Assembly: GCA_946480485.1 (NCBI GenBank)
Contig: CAMLJW010000281.1
Location: forward strand, 1 to 7,070
Direction of reading: 5' to 3'
Source of the DNA: an uncultured Streptomyces sp.
GTDB lineage: Bacteria; Actinomycetota; Actinomycetes; Streptomycetales; Streptomycetaceae
Length of the DNA: 7,070 nucleotides
The notes below the pieces were generated by a model, which did not search any database, was not told the origin of the DNA, and saw only the letters and a program-made list of their open reading frames with translations. A program made the translations under genes and the position numbers. Positions 1 to 4,388 of the stretch are shown here, in pieces (within the stretch, counting starts at the first letter, position 1; every line of letters starts with the position of its first letter).

Positions 1-329
1 AGCTGTCGAACCTGCATCTCGGCGCGCGGAATCCGGACGGCTCCTTCGCCATGCTGGGCAAGACGTTCAAGGGGATGACGGACGCGATGCTGACCTGGCA
101 GACCGAGCGACTGCTGGAGCTCGCCGTGACGGACAGCGGCCATGTGGTGACCGTCCGTCCGGAGCTCGTCATCGAGATCGCGTACGACGGTCTGCAGCGG
201 TCCACGCGCTATCCGGCGGGCGTCACGCTCCGCTTCGCCCGGGTCGTGCGCTACCGCGATGACAAGACCCCGGCGGAGGCCGACACCGTCGAGACCCTGC
301 TCGCGGCCCACCCGGAGGTCGCCCCGTGA
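1..329 (+). CDS. lig: ATP-dependent DNA ligase (LigB type), C-terminal part
   Basis: The reading frame is open from base 3 at the window edge and gives about 108 C-terminal residues; the catalytic adenylation domain with its lysine lies upstream, outside the window. The stretch [13 protein letters not shown], followed by [20 protein letters not shown] and then [13 protein letters not shown], is the OB-fold end of actinobacterial ATP-dependent ligases related to mycobacterial LigB. The last stretch corresponds to nucleotidyltransferase motif VI. Family members seal nicks in duplex DNA through enzyme-AMP and DNA-AMP intermediates. They are accessory to the essential NAD-dependent LigA and are usually assigned to repair. 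The TGA stop (327-329) overlaps the GTG start of the next gene by four bases, which suggests translational coupling. Family assignment is confident; the in vivo role is not shown by the sequence. Confidence 0.9.
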   Translation, partial: LSNLHLGARNPDGSFAMLGKTFKGMTDAMLTWQTERLLELAVTDSGHVVTVRPELVIEIAYDGLQRSTRYPAGVTLRFARVVRYRDDKTPAEADTVETLLAAHPEVAP

Positions 330-784
330 GGCGCAGCGCGGGTCTGCTGCTGTTCCGCCGTACCGAGAACGGAACCGAGGTGCTGCTGGGCCACATGGGC
401 GGACCGTTCTTCACCCGGCGCGACGCCGGGGCGTGGAGCGTGCCAAAGGGCGAGTACGAACCCGACGAGGCGGCCTGGGACGCGGCGCGCCGTGAGTTCC
501 GGGAGGAGCTGGGGCTGGCGCCGCCGGACGGCGAGGCCGTGCCGCTGGGCGAGGTCACCCAGACGAACGGCAAGATCGTCACGGTCTGGGCGATCGAGGC
601 GGAACTCGATGTGGCGACGGTGGTGCCCGGGACCTTCACGATGGAGTGGCCGCGCGGCTCGGGCCGCATCCAGCAGTTCCCCGAGATCGACCGGGTGGAG
701 TGGCTCGGCGTCGACCGCGCGCGGTCCGTGATCGTCAAGGCACAGGCGGCGTTCCTGGACCGGCTCGGAGAACACGTGGGCTGA
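326..784 (+). CDS. Nudix hydrolase (COG4119-like)
   Basis: This 152-residue protein has a complete Nudix box at residues 42-64: Gly42, Glu48, Arg56-Glu57, Glu60-Glu61 and Gly63 all fit GX5EX7REUXEEXGU. Glu57, Glu60 and Glu61 are the expected metal ligands. The N-terminal pattern SAGLLLFRR, then GGPFF, then AWSVPKGEY is typical of the predicted NTP pyrophosphohydrolases of COG4119. Nudix enzymes cleave nucleoside diphosphates linked to another group, but the substrate here cannot be read from the sequence. The GTG start at 326 overlaps the ligase stop (GTGA), so it probably uses ribosomes arriving from the ligase gene. There is no signal peptide or membrane segment, so it is cytoplasmic. An earlier start is not needed because the conserved N-terminal strand begins within a few residues of this one. 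Confidence 0.93.
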   Translation: MRRSAGLLLFRRTENGTEVLLGHMGGPFFTRRDAGAWSVPKGEYEPDEAAWDAARREFREELGLAPPDGEAVPLGEVTQTNGKIVTVWAIEAELDVATVVPGTFTMEWPRGSGRIQQFPEIDRVEWLGVDRARSVIVKAQAAFLDRLGEHVG

Positions 785-798
785 GAGCCTGCGTCCGG

Positions 799-905
799 GC
801 CTGCCCGGCGGGCATGCCACGTCCTACCCGCGCGGCAGGCATGCCCGGCGCTCGCGCGGGTACGCGGGCGGCCGGCCGCGTTGCGGCTCGTCCCGCGGCG
901 CGGGA
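799..905. repeat. cluster of inverted repeats in the 156-base spacer between the Nudix and aldehyde dehydrogenase genes
   Basis: Several hairpin-capable elements are packed into about 105 bases. A 10-base pair of perfect arms lies at 825-834 (TACCCGCGCG) and 853-862 (CGCGCGGGTA). A 10-base pair lies at 809-818 and 838-847 (CGGGCATGCC / GGCATGCCCG). A perfect 12-base palindrome, GCGGCCGGCCGC, lies at 868-879. TCCCGCG/CGCGGGA sits at 891-897 and 899-905. Some of these pairings exclude one another. No T-run follows, but streptomycete terminators often lack one. The likely role is termination of the ligase-Nudix transcript, with possible folding of the leader of the next gene. High GC content raises the chance of fortuitous pairing, so the functional reading is tentative. 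Confidence 0.45.
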
Positions 906-928
906 AGGTCGAAGGCACAGCCCGTGTC

Positions 929-934
929 AGGAGG
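929..934 (+). promoter_or_regulatory. ribosome binding site of the aldehyde dehydrogenase gene
   Basis: AGGAGG lies 6 bases before the ATG at 941. It decides between this start and the in-frame ATG at 881, which has no comparable site and would add 20 arginine-rich residues lacking family similarity. Confidence 0.85.
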
Positions 935-940
935 TCGGCC

Positions 941-2326
941 ATGCCCATCGCGACGGTGAACCCGGCGAACGGCGAGAGACTCAAGACCTACGACGCCCTG
1001 GGCGCCGAGGAGATCGAGCGCAGGGTCGCGACCGCCGAGACCGCGTTCCGTACGTACCGCACCACCTCGTTCGCCGAGCGCGCACGGCTCCTGCACCGGG
1101 CCGCCGACCTGCTGGAGAAGGACCTGCTGGACATCGCCCGGATCATGACCACGGAGATGGGCAAGCCGATCAAGCAGGCTCGCGCCGAGGTCGCGAAGTG
1201 CGCGAAGGCGATGCGCTGGTACGCCGACCACGCCGAGGAGCTCCTCGCCGACGAGGAGTCCCCGCAGTCCGAGGCCAAGGACTCCGGCGCCTCCCGTGTG
1301 ATCGTCCGCTACCGGCCGATCGGCCCGGTGCTCGCGGTGATGCCGTGGAACTTCCCGCTCTGGCAGGTGGTCCGGTTCGCCGCCCCCGCGCTGATGGCGG
1401 GCAACGTGGGGCTGCTGAAGCATGCGTCGAACGTGCCGCAGACGGCCCTCTACCTGGAGGACCTGTTCCACCGGGCGGGCTTCCCGGAGGGCTGCTTCCA
1501 GACGCTGCTCATCGGCACCGGCGAGGTCGAGGTCGTGCTGCGCGACGGGCGGGTCAAGGCGGCCACGCTCACCGGCAGCGAACCGGCGGGCCGCGCGGTC
1601 GCCTCGGTCGCCGGTGACGAGGTCAAAAAGACGGTGCTGGAGCTGGGCGGCTCCGACCCGTACGTGGTGATGCCGTCGGCCGACATCGACCGGGCCGCGA
1701 AGACCGCGGTGACGGCGCGTGCGCAGAACACGGGGCAGTCCTGCATCGCCGCCAAGCGGTTCATCGTGCACACGGACGTGTTCGACGCCTTCGCCGAGCA
1801 CTTCGCTGCGGGCATGCGGGCGCTGAGGGTGGGCGACCCGATGGACGAGGACACGGAGGTCGGCCCGCTCTCGAGCGAGAAGGGCCGCAACGACCTGGAG
1901 GAACTCGTCGACGACGCGGTGGAGGCCGGCGCGACGGTCCTGTGCGGCGCCGAGCGTCCGGAAGGAGCGGGCTGGTACTACGCTCCGACGATCCTCGCCG
2001 ATGTCACCCCGGACATGCGCATCCACCGTGAGGAGGCGTTCGGCCCGGTCGCCACGCTCTACCGCGCGGCCGACCTCGACGAGGCGATTGCGATCGCCAA
2101 CGACTCGCCGTTCGGGCTGAGTTCCAACGTCTGGACCCGCGACGAGGCCGAGGTCGACCGTTTCGCACGCGATCTGGAGGCGGGCGGCGTCTACGTCAAT
2201 GGGATGACGGCCTCCCACCCGGCGTTCCCGTTCGGCGGGGTCAAGCGTTCCGGCTACGGGCGTGAGCTGTCGGGGCACGGAATCCGCGAGTTCTGCAACA
2301 TCACCACCGTATGGCACGGAGCGTGA
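941..2326 (+). CDS. succinate-semialdehyde dehydrogenase, NAD(P)+, Sad/YneI type
   Basis: This 461-residue protein is a complete aldehyde dehydrogenase, almost the same length as E. coli Sad (YneI). It oxidises succinate semialdehyde to succinate, feeding 4-aminobutyrate-type carbon into the TCA cycle. Visible catalytic residues are Asn137 (in MPWNFPLWQ), the general base Glu234 (in VLELGGSDP) and the nucleophile Cys268 (in NTGQSCIAAKRF). The run LLKHASNV in the cofactor region, where GabD-type enzymes have KPA, together with the C-terminal GRELSxxGxxEFCNI, resembles Sad/YneI more than GabD. The start at 941 is chosen for its strong Shine-Dalgarno sequence. It has no signal peptide and is cytoplasmic. 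The next gene begins 25 bases after its stop but appears to have its own promoter. Aldehyde dehydrogenase membership is certain; succinate semialdehyde as the substrate is inferred from subfamily resemblance. Confidence 0.92.
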   Translation: MPIATVNPANGERLKTYDALGAEEIERRVATAETAFRTYRTTSFAERARLLHRAADLLEKDLLDIARIMTTEMGKPIKQARAEVAKCAKAMRWYADHAEELLADEESPQSEAKDSGASRVIVRYRPIGPVLAVMPWNFPLWQVVRFAAPALMAGNVGLLKHASNVPQTALYLEDLFHRAGFPEGCFQTLLIGTGEVEVVLRDGRVKAATLTGSEPAGRAVASVAGDEVKKTVLELGGSDPYVVMPSADIDRAAKTAVTARAQNTGQSCIAAKRFIVHTDVFDAFAEHFAAGMRALRVGDPMDEDTEVGPLSSEKGRNDLEELVDDAVEAGATVLCGAERPEGAGWYYAPTILADVTPDMRIHREEAFGPVATLYRAADLDEAIAIANDSPFGLSSNVWTRDEAEVDRFARDLEAGGVYVNGMTASHPAFPFGGVKRSGYGRELSGHGIREFCNITTVWHGA

Positions 2327-2338
2327 GCGTTCCGCGGT

Positions 2339-2344
2339 TACGAT
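2339..2344 (+). promoter_or_regulatory. candidate -10 element (TACGAT) for a leaderless transcript of the small downstream gene
   Basis: TACGAT fits the actinobacterial TANNNT -10 pattern and ends 7 bases before the GTG at 2352, so transcription would begin at or next to the start codon. No Shine-Dalgarno sequence is seen in the gap, which fits a leaderless mRNA. No convincing -35 box is visible; that region lies over the end of the dehydrogenase gene. Confidence 0.5.
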
Positions 2345-2351
2345 CCCCTGT

Positions 2352-2591
2352 GTGAACCGCGAAGTGACCCTGCCTCTGATCGTCGACGACCACGGTACGT
2401 TGCAGGTGGCGGCCGTCGACGTCAGCAAACTTCTGCGCACGGTCGGCGGCCGGTGGTTGCATCTGGTGGAGGCCGGCCAGGAGGGCCTCGACGAGGACAC
2501 GGTGGCGGCCCTCACCATCGAACTCGCGAAGCTCGCCGACCGCATCGATGTGGCCTGCATCGCGCACAGCAGTGGAACGTCCTCCGACTAG
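2352..2591 (+). CDS. small conserved actinobacterial protein of unknown function (DUF6213-like)
   Basis: This 79-residue protein starts MNREVTLPLIVDDHGTLQVA and ends in an Asp/Ser/Thr-rich tail. I recognise it as a small streptomycete conserved protein, probably DUF6213; the family number is from memory and less certain than the conservation. The sequence suggests beta strands over roughly residues 4-22 (alternating hydrophobic residues broken by DDHG). An amphipathic segment VSKLLRTVGGRWLHLVEAG follows, then a helix around DEDTVAALTIELAKLADRI. There is no membrane segment, signal peptide, metal-binding motif or known catalytic signature. An upstream ATG at 2262 would overlap the dehydrogenase gene by 65 bases and add residues encoded by an antisense-like frame, so the GTG at 2352 is preferred. 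No function is proposed. Confidence 0.8.
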   Translation: MNREVTLPLIVDDHGTLQVAAVDVSKLLRTVGGRWLHLVEAGQEGLDEDTVAALTIELAKLADRIDVACIAHSSGTSSD

Positions 2592-2744
2592 GCCACGACT
2601 GGGCCCGCAGGTCACCCGTCAGGAACGGATCGCGCAGCGCCGACAGTCCGGCGGCGACCGACCGATCGCGACCGGTTGATCTTCACCCGCGGCGCCCGCC
2701 CTCCGGCCGGACGACAGTGCCGGCGCCTCACCCTGGGAATTCTC

Positions 2745-2774
2745 ACGGCGCAGCGGGACCGCTCAGGGCGCCGT
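2745..2774 (-). terminator. hairpin immediately after the acyl-CoA dehydrogenase remnant
   Basis: Outer arms ACGGCG (2745-2750) and CGCCGT (2769-2774) enclose a second stem, AGCGG (2752-2756) with CCGCT (2759-2763). The structure begins at the stop codon of the minus-strand fragment, where an intrinsic terminator is expected. No U-tract follows on the minus strand. Confidence 0.45.
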
Positions 2775-2887
2775 CAGCGCATCGGCATCCCCACGAGGGT
2801 GCGGGCGATCACCAGGCGCCGGACCTCGCTCGTGCCATCGGCGATGCCGCCGTTGATCGCCCAGAGCTCCATGGTGCACTCGGCCAT
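2774..2887 (-). pseudogene. acyl-CoA dehydrogenase remnant, C-terminal tail only (37 codons)
   Basis: The minus strand encodes a 37-residue frame from ATG at 2887 to TGA at 2774. Residues 17-29 read DGTSEVRRLVIAR, a close match to the [EDG]GTSEIQRLVIAR signature at the C-terminus of acyl-CoA dehydrogenases, flavoenzymes that desaturate acyl-CoA thioesters. Full-length members have about 380-400 residues, so roughly nine tenths of the gene, including the FAD site and the catalytic glutamate, is absent. The ATG is preceded on the minus strand by GGAAGGG. Further upstream lie a 15-base palindrome and TTGACA, and a hairpin follows the stop. The simplest reading is an internal deletion that joined the promoter and start region to the 3' end. 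Residues 1-14 (up to INGG) match the family less clearly. A functional micropeptide is possible but unsupported. Confidence 0.7.
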
Positions 2888-2909
2888 GTCCCTTCCGGTA
2901 CCGCACCCA

Positions 2910-2924
2910 GTTACTTAAAGTAAC
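2910..2924. promoter_or_regulatory. 15-base palindrome, candidate operator for the adjacent TetR regulator
   Basis: GTTACTTAAAGTAAC has perfect 7-base arms (GTTACTT / AAGTAAC) around a single A. Its size, symmetry and AT-rich centre in a very GC-rich context are typical of TetR-family operators. It lies between the minus-strand acyl-CoA dehydrogenase remnant and the plus-strand TetR gene, 128 bases before the TetR start. It overlaps the expected spacer/-10 region of the minus-strand promoter, where a bound repressor would block RNA polymerase. That this TetR binds it is inferred from position only. Confidence 0.6.
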
Positions 2925-2931
2925 GGCACTC

Positions 2932-2937
2932 TGTCAA
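2932..2937 (-). promoter_or_regulatory. -35 box (TTGACA) of a minus-strand promoter facing the acyl-CoA dehydrogenase remnant
   Basis: The minus strand reads a consensus TTGACA from 2937 to 2932. At 17-base spacing the -10 position reads GTAACT (2914-2909), a weak match that overlaps the 15-base palindrome. A start near 2901 would give a leader of about 14 bases carrying the GGAAGGG site before the ATG at 2887. Confidence 0.4.
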
Positions 2938-3052
2938 TGGCCTGGCAAGAGTCAAACTCCCTGCTCTCGGTCGGCCGCCCGTTCGATGCAGAATCTCATC
3001 AGGGTGTTACGTTGCGCAGGCGTCACCGAACCAGCACGGGTGGGGAGAGCTC

Positions 3053-3697
3053 ATGGACACCACGCAGCGGACCGAACGGCAACGGTCCGCCGACCGCCGT
3101 CGGCTCGAGTTGCTGGAGGCCGCCGACCGTGTGGTGCTCCGCGACGGACCCGGCGCCTCGATGAACGCCATCGCCGCCGAGGCGGGCATCACCAAGCCCA
3201 TCCTGTACCGGCACTTCGGTGACAAGGGGGGACTGTACGCGGCCCTCGCGAAGCGCCACACGGACGCCCTGCTGGAAGCGCTGCGGGGAGCCCTGGACGC
3301 GCCGGCCAAGCGCCGTGAGCGGGTCGAGGCCACGCTCGACACCTACCTCGCGGCCATCGAGGCACGCCCACAGGTCTACCGCTTCCTGATGCATCCCTCG
3401 GACGGCGGACCGCGAAGCGACCACGGTTTCGACATCGGTCCGTACTCCGCTCCCCTGCTGCGCCGCATGGGGGAGGAGCTCGGCAAGGTCATCGAGGAGC
3501 GGGTCGACCTCGGACCGGACAGCGAGCAGCTCGCGCGCGTGTGGGGGCACGGGATCGTCGGCATGATGCATGCCGCCGGCGTCTGGTGGCTCGGCGAACG
3601 GCCCTGCTCCCGCGCCACCTTGGTGCGGAGCCTGGCGGATCTGCTGTGGGGCCGCCTCGCCGCGGCGGGTGACAAGGTGGGCGCACCCGGTTTCTGA
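3053..3697 (+). CDS. TetR/AcrR family transcriptional regulator
   Basis: This 214-residue protein has the usual TetR layout. An N-terminal DNA-binding domain spans about residues 15-65, with the helix-turn-helix MNAIAAEAGITKPILYRHF at 37-55 followed by GDKGGLYAAL. An all-helical C-terminal ligand and dimerisation domain follows. The N-terminus up to residue 17 is charged and Arg-rich. The start is supported by GGGGAGAG at 3042-3049. Family members are mostly ligand-released repressors acting as dimers on palindromes of about 15-20 bases. A palindrome of that kind lies upstream at 2910-2924, next to a divergent acyl-CoA dehydrogenase remnant, so acyl-CoA or fatty-acid metabolism is a plausible ancestral target. 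The ligand is unknown. The gene is intact and ends 7 bases from the convergent deformylase gene. Family call is confident; target and effector are inferred. Confidence 0.93.
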   Translation: MDTTQRTERQRSADRRRLELLEAADRVVLRDGPGASMNAIAAEAGITKPILYRHFGDKGGLYAALAKRHTDALLEALRGALDAPAKRRERVEATLDTYLAAIEARPQVYRFLMHPSDGGPRSDHGFDIGPYSAPLLRRMGEELGKVIEERVDLGPDSEQLARVWGHGIVGMMHAAGVWWLGERPCSRATLVRSLADLLWGRLAAAGDKVGAPGF

Positions 3698-3704
3698 CCC
3701 GGCG

Positions 3705-4244
3705 CTACCTGCTCCAGGGAGCCCTGGCGGCGGCCCGTACGACGCGCCGCCGACGCCACCCCTTGACCCGGTCGGTGAACAGACCTCCGTCGAGATGGTC
3801 GCACTCGTGCTGGAGACAGCGGGCGAAGAAGCCGGTGCCGTGCACCCGGACCGGTTCACCGGCCAGCGTGCGCCCCTCGACCACCGCGTGGTCGTATCGC
3901 TCGGTGCCCGCTTCCAGACCGGGCAGCGACAGACACGCCTCCGGGCCGCGCAGCACCAGGCCGTCCGCGGCGACGAGACGCGGATTCACCAGGTGACCGA
4001 GGTGGCGCCGGTCCTCGTCGTCCGGGCAGTCGTATACGAAGACCCGCAAGGACTCGCCGACTTGGTTCGCGGCGAGACCGACGCCCTGCGCCGCGTACAT
4101 CGTCGCGAACATGTCCTCGACGAGACGCGCCAGTTGAGGGCCGAAGTCGGTGACGTCTTCACACGGAGTGCGCAACCCGGGGTCACCGAGGACGGCCAGG
4201 GGCAGGAGGCGCCCCTGGGCACCCGGGATCGAGCCGTGTCGCAT
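3705..4244 (-). CDS. def: peptide deformylase
   Basis: This 179-residue cytoplasmic metalloenzyme removes the formyl group from the initiator methionine of nascent proteins. Three signatures are visible: motif I GVGLAANQ (residues 54-61), motif II EACLS (102-106) and motif III HECDH (146-150). The metal ligands are Cys104, His146 and His150, with Glu147 as catalytic acid/base. Motif II normally reads EGCLS, so Ala103 replaces Gly. The start at 4244 gives the N-terminus usual in streptomycete homologues (MR, then IPG, LGDP.L.TPCEDVTDFG). An ATG 32 codons earlier (4340) would run through the divergent murT promoter. No Shine-Dalgarno sequence precedes 4244, but a TACCCT -10 element ends 7 bases before it, suggesting a leaderless mRNA. 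Streptomycetes commonly carry several def paralogues, so this one need not be essential. Confidence 0.93.
   Translation of the reverse strand: MRHGSIPGAQGRLLPLAVLGDPGLRTPCEDVTDFGPQLARLVEDMFATMYAAQGVGLAANQVGESLRVFVYDCPDDEDRRHLGHLVNPRLVAADGLVLRGPEACLSLPGLEAGTERYDHAVVEGRTLAGEPVRVHGTGFFARCLQHECDHLDGGLFTDRVKGWRRRRVVRAAARAPWSR
3714..3727. terminator. hairpin at the convergent TetR/deformylase ends
   Basis: CCAGGG (3714-3719) and CCCTGG (3722-3727) are perfect arms around two bases, giving a realistic 5-pair stem with a 4-base loop. The hairpin lies 17 bases after the TetR stop and within the last codons of the convergent deformylase gene. Its position suits termination of the TetR transcript, but it is short and has no U-tract. 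Confidence 0.3.
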
Positions 4245-4251
4245 GGCCGCA

Positions 4252-4257
4252 AGGGTA
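4252..4257 (-). promoter_or_regulatory. candidate -10 element (TACCCT) for leaderless transcription of the deformylase gene
   Basis: The minus strand reads TACCCT, then 7 bases, then ATG at 4244. This is the same geometry as TACGAT before the GTG at 2352. No ribosome binding site is present and no clear -35 box is seen. Confidence 0.45.
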
Positions 4258-4321
4258 CGGTCCTCAATGCCGCGCGGGCGCCTGGATGGTGCCGCGGTTC
4301 GGGCCGGCGAGTGGATCTCGA

Positions 4322-4327
4322 TAGGCT
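4322..4327 (+). promoter_or_regulatory. candidate -10 element (TAGGCT) of the murT-gatD operon
   Basis: TAGGCT fits TANNNT and lies 61 bases before the murT start in the divergent def/murT spacer. TTCGGG at 4298-4303 is at 18-base spacing but is a poor -35 match. The predicted start near 4334 gives a leader of about 55 bases with a strong ribosome binding site. The same hexamer, also followed by G, occurs before the phosphofructokinase gene. Confidence 0.45.
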
Positions 4328-4370
4328 GAGAGCCACACATTGCCGGGAGCAGGGGCGCGGCGCCGTACGC

Positions 4371-4377
4371 AAGGAGG
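4371..4377 (+). promoter_or_regulatory. ribosome binding site of murT
   Basis: AAGGAGG is a near-perfect Shine-Dalgarno sequence. The gap to the ATG at 4389 is 11 bases, slightly long. An in-frame CTG at 4386 would have an 8-base gap, so initiation one codon earlier cannot be excluded. Confidence 0.75.
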
Positions 4378-4388
4378 ATCGAGAACTG

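Larger units (their letters stand above)
2592..3052. other. 461-base region without a full-length gene; holds an acyl-CoA dehydrogenase remnant and regulatory sites
   Basis: Plus-strand frames here have no ribosome binding sites and no recognisable protein similarity. The supportable content is the minus-strand acyl-CoA dehydrogenase C-terminal fragment (2887-2774), its downstream hairpin (2745-2774), and the palindrome with TTGACA box upstream of it (2910-2937). About 2592-2740 shows nothing I can assign beyond short GC palindromes such as CCGGCCGG. From 2940 to 3041 I see only the leader of the TetR gene. The 2905-2960 part is noticeably more AT-rich than the surroundings, as expected for a promoter region. 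Confidence 0.6.

Noticed and set aside
824..2560. 578-codon minus-strand open frame across the aldehyde dehydrogenase gene
   Set aside because: It is antisense to a gene with complete catalytic motifs. Its Arg/His/Gly-rich composition and lack of a ribosome site are typical of open antisense frames in high-GC DNA.
2676..2918. 80-codon plus-strand frame in the gap before the TetR gene
   Set aside because: Arg-rich without recognisable similarity or a ribosome site. The opposite strand over 2774-2887 carries the real signal, an acyl-CoA dehydrogenase tail.
3003..3027. Imperfect inverted repeat GGTG(TT)ACG ... CGTCACC close to the TetR start, considered as an autoregulatory operator
   Set aside because: It needs a two-base bulge and the half-sites differ from the 15-base palindrome; too weak to list in GC-rich sequence.
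4245..4340. 32-residue N-terminal extension of the deformylase from an ATG at 4340
   Set aside because: It would cover the divergent promoter region, has no ribosome site, and the deformylase family N-terminus begins at the ATG at 4244.
3570..4388. N-terminal extension of murT back to an ATG at 3570
   Set aside because: The extension runs through the TetR 3' end and antisense through the deformylase gene. The family starts at MAGNSDPLSP just after AAGGAGG.
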